Part shown: piece after piece, positions 8,255 through 16,525 of the stretch
Layout of the letters: each line of letters opens with the position of its first letter
Position numbering within the stretch: position 1 is the stretch's first letter
NCBI GenBank assembly: GCA_964520785.1
Contig: CAZFQG010000108.1
Coordinates: 1 to 21,721, forward strand
DNA length: 21,721 nt
Source of the DNA: CAZFQG01 sp964520785
Lineage (GTDB): Bacteria > Planctomycetota > Planctomycetia > Pirellulales > Thermoguttaceae
Direction: 5' to 3'
Translations under genes and position numbers: made by a program
The notes under the pieces: model-generated
Database searches by the model: none
Told to the model about the DNA's origin: nothing
The model's input: only the letters and a program-made list of their open reading frames with translations

Positions 8255-8833
8255 TCAGGCGTCTTCGATATCCAGTTCGCCCTGCAATAGTTCTTTCAAT
8301 TTCAGCCGCGCTCGAAACAGGCGGCTTCGTACGGTTCCGAGTTCAATGTCCAGTGTTTCGGCGATCGCCCGGTAATCCATTCCTTCGATCTCTCTGAGGA
8401 TCACGATCGCCCTCGCGTCCGGCTCGAGCGCGGCAATGGCCCGGCGAACCGTCTCTTGCCGCTCCCGGTCTTCAAGCACGTCGCCGGGTTGCGGCTCGTT
8501 CGATTCCGGTTCCCTCCCGGAGTCGTCTCGCAGCCCGTCCACCGAAACGCTTGGCCGGTCCTTCCGTTTCCAGGAGAGAGCCGTGTTGAAGGTAATCCGA
8601 TACAACCAAGTATAAAACGCGCTACCGCCGCGAAAGGACTCCAGCTTGACGAAGGCCTTTACGCACGCCTCTTGCACCACGTCACGCGCGTCCTCCTCGT
8701 TTCCCAACCAGTGCCAGGTTGCGTTGTAGAGCCGATCCAAATAGGGCTCCAACAGCGCACCGAACGCCGCCGTCTCCCCCGAAAGGGCTTGATCGATGAG
8801 GTGTCGCTCGCAATGTTTGGAATCGGTATTCAA
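8255..8833 (-). CDS. ECF-type RNA polymerase sigma factor (RpoE-like)
   Basis: Region 2 (ALLEPYLDRLYNATWHWLGN, EEDARDVVQEACVKAFVKL, then FYTWLYRITFNTALSWKRK) and region 4 (ALEPDARAIVILREIEGMDY, RAIAETLDIELGTVRSRLFR) are both complete. The open frame extends to a GTG at 8923, but that start lies inside a dyad, and the extended N-terminus overlaps a sigma-E-like promoter and does not look like protein. I therefore prefer the TTG at 8833 (LNTDSKHCERHLIDQALSGE), which gives 192 residues and matches the usual family N-terminus. The start is uncertain because no good ribosome binding site is visible. It leads an operon with the anti-sigma-like gene (6-bp gap) and the VWA gene. Confidence 0.92.
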   Translation of the reverse strand: MNTDSKHCERHLIDQALSGETAAFGALLEPYLDRLYNATWHWLGNEEDARDVVQEACVKAFVKLESFRGGSAFYTWLYRITFNTALSWKRKDRPSVSVDGLRDDSGREPESNEPQPGDVLEDRERQETVRRAIAALEPDARAIVILREIEGMDYRAIAETLDIELGTVRSRLFRARLKLKELLQGELDIEDA

Positions 8834-8851
8834 ACCGCGTGTTCTCGCCAA

Positions 8852-8881
8852 TTTAGATACGATCAAATGCCAAGAAGTTCC
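8852..8881 (-). promoter_or_regulatory. Sigma-E-like ECF promoter upstream of the sigma operon
   Basis: Read on the minus strand, GGAACTT (8881-8875) is followed after 17 bp by TCTAAA (8857-8852), close to the RpoE-type pattern GGAACTT ... TCTGA/TCAAA. The predicted transcript starts near 8845, 12 bases before the preferred TTG start. Autoregulation of the ECF sigma gene is the natural reading but is inferred. Confidence 0.5.
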
Positions 8882-8915
8882 CTCCCGGCGTTTTGGAGCG
8901 GTCTCGGGAGGAGGA

Positions 8916-8935
8916 TATACCACTATCAGGGTATA
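8916..8935. promoter_or_regulatory. Inverted repeat TATACC-N8-GGTATA
   Basis: Perfect 6-bp arms (8916-8921 and 8930-8935) lie in the divergent region between the sigma operon and the activase gene. The dyad could be an operator, or part of a second vegetative promoter for the sigma operon (TAGTAT on the minus strand overlaps it). Function unknown. Confidence 0.3.
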
Positions 8936-9502
8936 CTAATTGCCATTCTCGCGGTATTTCACGTCCTGATAGCGTTACGAACCGCCAGCGTCCCTAGATT
9001 CTAGATTTAACCGGCAAGCGTCGCAACTACGAGAATGGAAGTCATTCCTGTTTCTACCGGCGTTCCTCCTGTTCGTTTCTCTTCGGGTGAGGCCTAACGA
9101 CAACGGATAGCTTTCCGGCCTTCGCGAAGCATGATGACAAATCCGCGTACGGGACCGAATTTCTCATCTTGGAATCAACGACCATCAAGAAGAAAAATCG
9201 CCGTTGAAGAAAAAACCAGTGTCGGCGTTCCGCCGTTTCGGCCATGGCAGTGCATCTATCTTGGCACACTCTGCTATAATGGGGATCGAAGTGGGAGTGG
9301 TGGTTTTGGACAAGGGAGGCCCTGCTGCCGGATCGCGGGAATAGCGGTTTTTAGCAGGATGAGCCCGACGAGAACCGGTTTTTCCGTGAACAAGGGCCAA
9401 TGATGGCGTGCAGCAGCACATCCGCGCCCAAAGGGGACCAGTATACTGTCGTGGCCGGTGCCGCTTCGCGGCGCGAAATGCCATTTCAAGGAGAATGGTA
9501 AG
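8936..9502. other. Divergent intergenic region between the sigma operon and the activase gene
   Basis: No coding sequence is recognisable; the small open frames lack family resemblance and ribosome binding sites. The region contains a tandem CTAGATT repeat (8994-9007), the extended -10 element at 9272-9280, and a second -10-like TATACT (9442-9447) without a matching -35. The last 215 bases would be the 5' leader of the activase transcript. Confidence 0.5.
9272..9280 (+). promoter_or_regulatory. Extended -10 promoter element (TGCTATAAT)
   Basis: This is a perfect TGnTATAAT extended -10. No good -35 lies 17 bp upstream, which is tolerated for extended -10 promoters. Transcription would start near 9287, leaving an unusually long leader before the ATG at 9503. 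Confidence 0.45.
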
Positions 9503-12500
9503 ATGGTGAATCCCGAGCCGGGTTCTGCCGATCGGGTAATGGGCCGCGACGTACGCGAGATCTGGTCCTCGCTGGGGTTGTGTGTCGGTGCAGCTTCGAT
9601 CAAAGTCGTTGAACTCACCATAGGTGAGACGGGCCTCCTGGTCTCACAGACCAAGGTTTTCGGTCATGGGTGCAATGTCCGGGGGCAACTCTCGCAAGTC
9701 ATCGAGGAGTTTCCACTCGATGCATACGATTACGTCTGCATGACGGGCAGGAAATTCAAGGGGCTTACCAATCTGCCGACGATTACGGAACCGGAAGCGA
9801 CGGAACTCGCTTTGCGATTTACGCGCATTCCGGGAGACGCGGCCTGCGATGCGCTATTGAGTCTCGGGGCGGAGAACTTCATCTGTTATGAGCTGGACCA
9901 GGACGGTTCCATTTTGGACGTGCTCACCGGCGGCAAGTGTGCATCGGGGACCGGTGAGTTCTTCTTACAGCAGATTCGGCGAATGGATTTACCCCTGGAA
10001 GAAGCCGTTCGCGTGAGTCCGAGGGTCGAGCCCTATCACGTGTCCGGACGCTGCAGTGTCTTCTGCAAAAGCGATTGTACTCACGCGCTGAACAAAGGCG
10101 TCTCTCGGGAGTCCGTCTGCGCCGGCCTGGGGAATATGGTGGCGGAGAAGGCCGTCGAGATTCTTGGTTCTACTTCACCGCGGCTGGTGATGGCAGTGGG
10201 TGGAGTAACACTGAATGATTATGTCATGGATCGCCTTCGGGCCTCCGTGACGGAACTTATGATTCCCGAGCTGGCCAACGTCTTCGAAGCGCTCGGAGCG
10301 GCGCTCTATGCGATGCGCGAGAAGACGCTCGCCCCGCGATTACTCGAATTGAAGTCACCGGCGACCCGCCTTTCGACCTTGAGAAACTTGAGCGAAGGCG
10401 AGTCGCTCGTTACCTTTCGAGAGCACGAATCGGCCCAACCCACCCCGGAGGTCCGGGTTGTACTCGGGTTGGATGTAGGATCAACTACCACCAAGGCCGT
10501 CTTGATGCGGGGGAGCGATTGCCGGACGGTTGCCTCCGTCTACTTGCGAACGCTGGGAGATCCCGTCGGTGCTTCCCGCCGGTGCTACCGCGAGATTGAT
10601 CGCATTCTCGCGGGAGTACCTGTACGTATCATCGGACTGGGTGTAACGGGATCCGGCCGGCATATCTCCGCGATGCACGGCCAGACGCAGGCGGTGATCA
10701 ATGAAATCATCGCTCACGCCACGGCGGCGGCGTTTTTTGATCCCGAAGTCGACACGATTCTCGAGATTGGCGGTCAAGATGCCAAGTATACATACTTGGT
10801 GAACGGGGTTCCTTGCGACTACGCGATGAACGAGGCCTGCTCCGCCGGCACGGGGTCCTTCTTGGAGGAAGCCGCGCACGAAAGCCTCGGGATCGATGTT
10901 CACGAGATCCAGGAAATCGCCTTGCAAGCGACCGCCCCGCCCAATTTCAGCGACCAGTGTGCCGCATTCATCGGCGCGGATATACGCAGCGCGTCCCACG
11001 AGATTCGCCGCGAGGACATTGTCGCGGGTCTGGTCTATTCGATTTGCATGAACTACGGTAATCGCGTTCGTGGACCGCGCAAGATTGGCCGTAAGATATT
11101 CATGCAAGGGGGGGTCTGCTACAATAGAGCCGTTCCGCTCGCCATGGCCCTTTTGCTCGACCGGGAAATCGTCGTCCCTCCCGAACCCGGACTGATGGGA
11201 GCATTTGGCGCCGCGCTCGAAGTGCGCCAGCGTTTGGAAGCGGGATCACTTCAAACCGAGGATTATGACTTGAACCGCCTCGCTGCGCGCGAGGTGGAAT
11301 ACGAGGGGAGCTTCGTCTGTTCCGGTGGGTCGGAGAAGTGTGACCGCGGTTGCACCATCAACCGGATTCGTCTCGATGGCCGGAGATTCTGTTTCGGCGG
11401 CATCTGCAACAAGTACTATAACCAGTTCCAGAAGGTCCACATCGATCCCGTCCCGCTCGACCTCGTCGCCAAACGGCAGACGGCCCTGTATGACGGCCGA
11501 TACCCGGAGCCCGTCGAGGACGCGAAGAGCGTGGGAATCTCTCGGTCCTTTTTGAGCCAGACGCTGCTTCCGTTGTACCGGCGGTTCTTTTGGGAACTTG
11601 GCTTTCGGGTGATTCTCTCTGAGCGGATCGACCCGGACGGCGCGAGGCGTGCCTGCCCGTCTTTTTGCTACCCCGCGCAGATCGCGCACGGGATGATGGC
11701 GGATCTGGTTGCCTTGCGGCCGGACTACATTTTTCTGCCCAGAAATCACGAATTGCACGTGGAGCAGCTTGCGCATCGCGTACCGGGTCACCAGTGCCCG
11801 TGCATCATGGTGCAGACCGAATCCTCGTATCTTCGCAGCGCGTTTCCGGAGACAGCTTCAAAGATTCTGTCCCCGGTACTGAATTGGTTTGGCGGTTGGA
11901 GCGGGGGGAAGTCGGCGATGGTGGAACTTGCGGCCCGGCTCGGGGTATCGCGCAAGCGTGGCGAGGTCGCCTTCGATCGGGCGCTTGCGGATCTTCTCAC
12001 GTTTTTTGATCGCCGAAAACGCATCGCTGAGGAGGCCCTGCGTGCGTTGGAAGCGGATCCGCGGAGAATCGGAATCGTCCTCTTCGGCCGCCCCTACAAC
12101 TCGTTCGCGGCCGAGGCGAACATGGGAATCCCGAAGAAATTCGCATCATGGGGAGTCCTCTGCATTCCGTTTGACGGGCTTCTCTTCCATCATCTGCCTT
12201 CGATGGAGAACATGAACTGGGCTTTGGGACACGACCTGATCCGGGCGGCCAGGTTCGTAAAAGAACATCCACGGTTGTTCGGGGCCTACATCACGAACTT
12301 CGCGTGCGGTCCCGACTCCTTCCTTGTCGGGTATTTTCGCGATATTATGCAAACGAAGCCGTCGCTGACTCTGGAAATCGACAGTCACACGGCGGACGCG
12401 GGCGTGAACACGCGAATCGAAGCGTTTCTCGAGATCATCAAGCGTTACCGCCGTTTGAATGTCAAGGACGAGGCTCCGGCCCCATATCGCCCCTCGCGCG

Positions 12501-13867
12501 TCGAGTCTTGTAATGGACATCCGTGTTTTGTTACCAGTGAGGGACGAAGGCTACGACTAAGCGATCCTCGCGTCAAGACCGTTTTCTTCTCCATGGGTCG
12601 GACTTCATCGGAAATGGCCAGCGCGATGTTCCGAGGATTCGGCATGCGGTCCGAAACGGTCCCCTTGCCGGACGCGCGGGTCTTGGCGATCGGCCGCGCG
12701 AACACATCCGGCAAGGAGTGCCTGCCGCTGATCCTCATGGTCGGTTCGTTCATCGATCATTTGGAGAACGGTCGCGAAAACGGCGAGGCAATCGTGTATT
12801 TCATGCCGACCACCGACGGCTCCTGCCGGTTTCCGCAGTACTCGGTGTTTCTCCAAAGACTGATTGCCAGACGCCGGCTCCGCGACGTCGCCACGCTCAC
12901 TCTTGATTCGCATACAAACTACGGCGGACTGGGCGTATGGAAAAACCTTGCCATCCTTGAAGGAATCGTAATCGCCGACGTGATGGATGACGCCAGAAAC
13001 GCCCTGGCGGCGCTTGCCACCAATCGCACACAAGCCCTGAGGGTTTTCGATGGCGAGTGGCGGGACCTGATCCGGTGCGTCGCCTCCGGGAGACGCGGGC
13101 TACAGTCCTTACTCCGCCGTACCGCAAGGAGGTTAGGGGAGATTCCGTTGCGGCAACCGATCCGCGAAGCCACTCGCGTGCTTCTTGCCGGTGAGATATT
13201 CGTCAGAAAAGACGAATTCTGTTCTCAGCAAATCGTGGACTCCCTTGCCGCACGCGGAATCGTCGTCCAGCGGGCTCCCATACTGGAGTGGATTCGTTAT
13301 ATTGATTACTGGATACGCGACGGCGCGGATACTCCCCTGTCCCGCGCGAAACGGATTGCCCTGGGCTTGAGAATCCGTGCCGAGCAGCGGATTGAAAAGA
13401 CAATCAAGCGGATTCTCGCTCGCTCCGGCCTGGTTTCTGATGAGTTGTGCGAGGTGGAAGAGACCCTGCGTATCGGTGAACATTTCGTCGAGAAGGGTTA
13501 TAACGGGGGCGAAACGATACTCGTTATCGGCAGATTTTTCCGCGAGATTCTGCGGGATTTTGACGGGTTGATCTCGGTCGGCCCCTTCGGCTGCATGCCG
13601 ACACGAATCATTGATTCCATCCTGTCCGTGGAATCGCGGACGGGGAGTAGTGTTCACCTCGATGGAATCCCCGACGCCGATCGTCTGAAGGCGGCACGAC
13701 AGCTCCCATTCTTGTCGGTCGAGATCGATGGGAACGCGTTTCCTCGAATCGTCGAGGCCAGAATCGAGGCCTTTTGCCTCCAAGTCGAACGCCAGCACCG
13801 CCGCTTCAGGGCCGCGGCTCATTCAGTGCCGGAACGGACCGGCAGTACGATGGAAGCCGCGTATTGA
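9503..13867 (+). CDS. Giant fused acyl-CoA dehydratase activase / dehydratase-like protein
   Basis: Protein of 1454 residues. The ATG at 9503 is chosen because AAGGAG lies nine bases upstream; a GTG at 9458 would extend the frame. Residues 24-272 are a first BadF/BcrA-type ASKHA domain with Cys146 (GKCASGTG) and Cys184 (SGRCSVF), but its GGQDAK-type ATPase motif is replaced by LGAENF. Residues 319-575 are a second, canonical domain: LGLDVGSTTTKAV, GVTGSGR, EIGGQDAKYTY, Cys446 (NEACSAGTG) and Cys486 (SDQCAAF). A cysteine cluster follows (606-635), then a DUF2229-like domain from about 676 (RRIGIVLFGRPYN, NFACGPDSF) and a HgdB/C-like C-terminal part from about 1026 (SGKECLPL). Activases use ATP to inject low-potential electrons into 2-hydroxyacyl-CoA dehydratases or benzoyl-CoA reductases. 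No separate dehydratase subunits are nearby, so the fusion may be self-contained; its substrate is unknown. Confidence 0.88.
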   Translation: MVNPEPGSADRVMGRDVREIWSSLGLCVGAASIKVVELTIGETGLLVSQTKVFGHGCNVRGQLSQVIEEFPLDAYDYVCMTGRKFKGLTNLPTITEPEATELALRFTRIPGDAACDALLSLGAENFICYELDQDGSILDVLTGGKCASGTGEFFLQQIRRMDLPLEEAVRVSPRVEPYHVSGRCSVFCKSDCTHALNKGVSRESVCAGLGNMVAEKAVEILGSTSPRLVMAVGGVTLNDYVMDRLRASVTELMIPELANVFEALGAALYAMREKTLAPRLLELKSPATRLSTLRNLSEGESLVTFREHESAQPTPEVRVVLGLDVGSTTTKAVLMRGSDCRTVASVYLRTLGDPVGASRRCYREIDRILAGVPVRIIGLGVTGSGRHISAMHGQTQAVINEIIAHATAAAFFDPEVDTILEIGGQDAKYTYLVNGVPCDYAMNEACSAGTGSFLEEAAHESLGIDVHEIQEIALQATAPPNFSDQCAAFIGADIRSASHEIRREDIVAGLVYSICMNYGNRVRGPRKIGRKIFMQGGVCYNRAVPLAMALLLDREIVVPPEPGLMGAFGAALEVRQRLEAGSLQTEDYDLNRLAAREVEYEGSFVCSGGSEKCDRGCTINRIRLDGRRFCFGGICNKYYNQFQKVHIDPVPLDLVAKRQTALYDGRYPEPVEDAKSVGISRSFLSQTLLPLYRRFFWELGFRVILSERIDPDGARRACPSFCYPAQIAHGMMADLVALRPDYIFLPRNHELHVEQLAHRVPGHQCPCIMVQTESSYLRSAFPETASKILSPVLNWFGGWSGGKSAMVELAARLGVSRKRGEVAFDRALADLLTFFDRRKRIAEEALRALEADPRRIGIVLFGRPYNSFAAEANMGIPKKFASWGVLCIPFDGLLFHHLPSMENMNWALGHDLIRAARFVKEHPRLFGAYITNFACGPDSFLVGYFRDIMQTKPSLTLEIDSHTADAGVNTRIEAFLEIIKRYRRLNVKDEAPAPYRPSRVESCNGHPCFVTSEGRRLRLSDPRVKTVFFSMGRTSSEMASAMFRGFGMRSETVPLPDARVLAIGRANTSGKECLPLILMVGSFIDHLENGRENGEAIVYFMPTTDGSCRFPQYSVFLQRLIARRRLRDVATLTLDSHTNYGGLGVWKNLAILEGIVIADVMDDARNALAALATNRTQALRVFDGEWRDLIRCVASGRRGLQSLLRRTARRLGEIPLRQPIREATRVLLAGEIFVRKDEFCSQQIVDSLAARGIVVQRAPILEWIRYIDYWIRDGADTPLSRAKRIALGLRIRAEQRIEKTIKRILARSGLVSDELCEVEETLRIGEHFVEKGYNGGETILVIGRFFREILRDFDGLISVGPFGCMPTRIIDSILSVESRTGSSVHLDGIPDADRLKAARQLPFLSVEIDGNAFPRIVEARIEAFCLQVERQHRRFRAAAHSVPERTGSTMEAAY

Positions 13868-15486
13868 GGGGAGAGGTGAATCGTGTTCGTGGCTACCTTC
13901 GGCGGTTCCGCCGGTAGTAACGGTTGGCCCGTATTCGGATTGGGTTCGAAACGCGGGGCGTTCGACGACGAAATGACCACCCGAATCCGATGGCCCGGGC
14001 TGAACACGATTGCCGTGCTCCACAGGTCGACGGTAACTGGATAGACGGTACCCGGTTCAAGTAAGGACGGCTCCTCGAACGAATCGCGAAATCGGGCGCG
14101 GAGAATCCCATCACAAATCAGGATTGAGCGGCCGTCCGGGTAAACATCCGTCAGCTTCACCGTGAAATCAGTATCGCGACAGTCCGATGACACGTAAAGG
14201 TGGGCTTTGATCCTGCCGACCACCTGAACGGGATGTTCAAGCGGCTCGGTAGAAAAAACAAGGACGTCACCGCGAGACTCAACGCAACGTTGATCAAGCG
14301 GGCCCGACCGCCTCTTCAAATTGCGTCCTCCCACGGTTGGTACGGGATCGCGGGGATCGTATCGGAAGGTGAGACTCTCCGACTCCTCCGGAACGGATTT
14401 CCTCAAGCTCCCGTCCGCGTAGAGATAGAGATTCTCCGGCACGGCGCGCGGGGGCCAATTGTCCGAGAAACACCAGCGACCGCCGCCCGAGTTCGGATCG
14501 CACCGGTCTCCCATCAAGTAGTAACAGACCGGTCGCGACCTCTTCGACGATCGGTAGTGACAAACCTGCTCTCGGAAGAACCGTACCGAAGACGCGAGCG
14601 CCGGGAGACGGTCCGCGTACCTCGGATCGAGGACCCAACTCAGATCACTGTGGCTCCAGGGTCCGACTACCAGACGACAGTTGCCTCGGGCGAGCGGTCC
14701 ACCCTGGTTCTGGATTTCCACGAAGGAATCGAGCGTACCCTGAAGAAAGGCATCGTGCCACCCGCCAATGAAGAGTACCGGCGTGTTGACTTGTTCGGCT
14801 TGAGAAAGACAGTTCCGGCGGGCCCAGAACGAATCGTAGACGGGGTGTGCACGAATGGATGCGATATTGTTCCGCAAAAAAGGCATTTCCGAGAGCCAAC
14901 CTTCGACTGCCTCCTTGCGAAAAACACCGCCTTGAAACACGGCGTGACTGAACACGTCTGACGGCGCCATCGCGATCACCTGGGCTTTCAGTGCCCCCGG
15001 TGCGCCGGCGGCAAGCAGATTCTGCGTGATCCCCATCGCCGACGGACCCCAGGTAAGCACCTGCCCGTTACACCAGCTCTGACGGGATATCCAGCGAATC
15101 GTCGCGTGCCCGTCCTGATACCCCTCCCACCCGTCGTGTTCAAATAAAGGCGATTCGGGGTGCGCCCGGCGGGAGCCACGAATCTCCTGGACCACCAGCC
15201 CGAACCCCTCGCGGCACGCGAATCTCGCCTCGAGCCGCCCGAATTGGCTTCTCGGATAGGGCGTGCGGATGAGAATCACCGGATAACGGGCTTGGGGAAA
15301 TCGTGGAAGGTAAACGTCCGCGGCCAGACGCACTCCATCCCTCATTGGAACTAGGCAGCAGAAATCACGGACCCCGATCGCGGCATTGGCGGCCGGGCTG
15401 GTCGGCCCTTGCGACGTGGCCAGTGCCAGAGCCAGAAAACCAAGTATCCGTCGATGAAGGCTGATGCCTGATTTCTCAGTGGGCAT
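13819..15486 (-). CDS. Secreted CocE/NonD-family alpha/beta hydrolase (X-Pro dipeptidyl-peptidase-like)
   Basis: About 555 residues from the ATG at 15486, which has GGAG eight bases upstream. The open frame runs further 5', but those extra 67 residues look non-coding. A signal peptide (RRILGFLALALATSQG) is followed by the family start VPMRDGVRLAADVYLP. The catalytic triad is visible: Ser149 in WGPSAMG, Asp245 in GGWHDAF and His279 in GPWSHSD. The C-terminal part (LEHPVQVVGRIKAHLYVSSD, RIRVVISSSNAPRFEPNPNT) is the jelly-roll domain of the family. Relatives are esterases, peptidases or acylases; the substrate here is unknown. Its last 49 bp overlap the convergent activase gene. Confidence 0.9.
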   Translation of the reverse strand: MPTEKSGISLHRRILGFLALALATSQGPTSPAANAAIGVRDFCCLVPMRDGVRLAADVYLPRFPQARYPVILIRTPYPRSQFGRLEARFACREGFGLVVQEIRGSRRAHPESPLFEHDGWEGYQDGHATIRWISRQSWCNGQVLTWGPSAMGITQNLLAAGAPGALKAQVIAMAPSDVFSHAVFQGGVFRKEAVEGWLSEMPFLRNNIASIRAHPVYDSFWARRNCLSQAEQVNTPVLFIGGWHDAFLQGTLDSFVEIQNQGGPLARGNCRLVVGPWSHSDLSWVLDPRYADRLPALASSVRFFREQVCHYRSSKRSRPVCYYLMGDRCDPNSGGGRWCFSDNWPPRAVPENLYLYADGSLRKSVPEESESLTFRYDPRDPVPTVGGRNLKRRSGPLDQRCVESRGDVLVFSTEPLEHPVQVVGRIKAHLYVSSDCRDTDFTVKLTDVYPDGRSILICDGILRARFRDSFEEPSLLEPGTVYPVTVDLWSTAIVFSPGHRIRVVISSSNAPRFEPNPNTGQPLLPAEPPKVATNTIHLSPQYAASIVLPVRSGTE

Positions 15487-15779
15487 GGCGATACTCCGGG
15501 CTTTTTCAAACCCGTCCGGGAGCACACACCCGAGCGGGCTGGGAGACTTGAAGGGGAGGGTCTTCTCCAGTATAGGCCGACCTTGCCCCCTGAAGAATGG
15601 AATCCGCCAAGGGAATCCGCGAAACACCGCAAAACACGGGGCATTGGATGACAAAACCACATTCCGCCGCGTCGCCCCCTTCTCCATAGGGGTCGCGTGA
15701 ATTAGAATTACAAGAGAGTGAACTTGCAGTGCGGCGCGACGTTCTCAGTATCCAGACGAATCGAATGCAGCGAAATACC
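15487..15779. other. Divergent intergenic region between the hydrolase gene and rnpB
   Basis: No gene is recognised. TAGAAT (15703-15708) and TTGCAG (15724-15729) on the plus strand are possible promoter parts for rnpB, but neither has a convincing partner hexamer. Confidence 0.3.
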
Positions 15780-16186
15780 GAAGCGGGCTGGACGGTCGTC
15801 GGCGGTCGGAAGACCGCGGGAGGAAAGTCCGGGCTCCGTAGGACACGGTGGTGGGTAACGCCCACCGGCCGGAAGGTCTGCCGCGAGGCGGGCTTAGAAG
15901 GTCAGGGAAAGTGCAACAGAAAGCAAACCGCCTCCCGGGCTTCGGCCCAGGCGGTAAGGGTGAAACGGTGAGGTAAGAGCTCACCAGCAGGCCGGGTGAC
16001 CGGCCTGGCTAGGCAAACCCCACCGGGAGCAAGGTCAAGCAGAGAGGAGACGCCTTCGGGCGTCACGGGTCGGTCCGGTCCGTTATTATTCTCGGGTGGA
16101 CTGCTGGAGGGGTCGGGTAACCGGCCTCCTAGATAAATGACCGTCACTCCCTCGGGAGTACAGAACCCGGCTTACAGGCCCGCTTC
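15780..16186 (+). ncRNA. rnpB: RNase P RNA, bacterial type A
   Basis: This is the catalytic RNA that removes 5' leaders from pre-tRNA. The ends pair as helix P1: GAAGCGGGC at 15780-15788 with GCCCGCTTC at 16178-16186. Conserved core blocks are present in order: GGGAGGAAAGTCCGGGCT (15818-15835), AGGGTGAAACGGTGAGGTAA near 15957, GGCAAACCCCACC near 16010 in the P15-P17 part that contacts the tRNA CCA end, and ACAGAACCCGGCTTA (16160-16174) completing the P4 pseudoknot. Its length of about 407 nt fits type A. A run of seven T follows directly (16189-16195) and may end transcription. Confidence 0.96.
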
Positions 16187-16267
16187 GGTTTTTTTGGGGT
16201 CAGACGAGAGCGAGGAGGGCAGGCACATGGAACCGTGGTTCGGCAAGTAGTCACCGGCTGACTCTGC

Positions 16268-16296
16268 TTTACGTTTGTGCCTGATTGTGCTAATCT
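16268..16296 (+). promoter_or_regulatory. Candidate promoter of the small-ORF / nucleotidyltransferase pair
   Basis: TTTACG (16268-16273) and TAATCT (16291-16296) are 17 bp apart, with TG one base before the -10 (extended -10 type). The start site near 16303 gives a leader of about 22 nt. Both hexamers are only moderate matches. Confidence 0.3.
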
Positions 16297-16324
16297 GGGG
16301 TTGTATCAATAGTGAGCACCCGCC

Positions 16325-16525
16325 ATGATCGAAGAAAAACCTACCATTCGCGTTCGCCGTCTGACCGACCGCGGTCCAAATCGCGACTTGGCCAATACAA
16401 CGGCCTCCGAGCGGATGGGCATGATGTGGCAGTTGACCCTGGACGCCTGGGCATTTATGGGAGAGGACCATGCTGAATCCCGACTTCAGCGACATGTTGT
16501 CCGCCTTATCCGCCGAAAACGCTGA
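16325..16525 (+). CDS. Small conserved protein paired with a nucleotidyltransferase
   Basis: Predicted protein of 66 residues. The C-terminal half (MGMMWQLTLDAWAFMGEDHA, then ESRLQRHVVRLIRRKR) resembles small proteins I associate with genes immediately upstream of, and overlapping, stand-alone nucleotidyltransferase genes in planctomycetes and related bacteria; this recollection has not been checked by a search. It overlaps the next frame by 56 bp. It may be the partner of a toxin-antitoxin-like module. Its function is not known, and since the transferase downstream is gutted, its current role is doubtful. No clear ribosome binding site is visible. Confidence 0.6.
   Translation: MIEEKPTIRVRRLTDRGPNRDLANTTASERMGMMWQLTLDAWAFMGEDHAESRLQRHVVRLIRRKR

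Noticed and set aside
10481..11107. 208-codon minus-strand frame opposite the activase
   Set aside because: Antisense to the conserved ATPase motifs; no independent support.
14200..14961. 253-codon plus-strand frame opposite the CocE-type hydrolase
   Set aside because: No family features, and it covers the catalytic part of the real gene on the other strand.
15780..16186. tmRNA or a riboswitch instead of RNase P RNA
   Set aside because: The conserved RNase P core blocks and the closing P1 helix are unmistakable; there is no tRNA-like end or tag frame.
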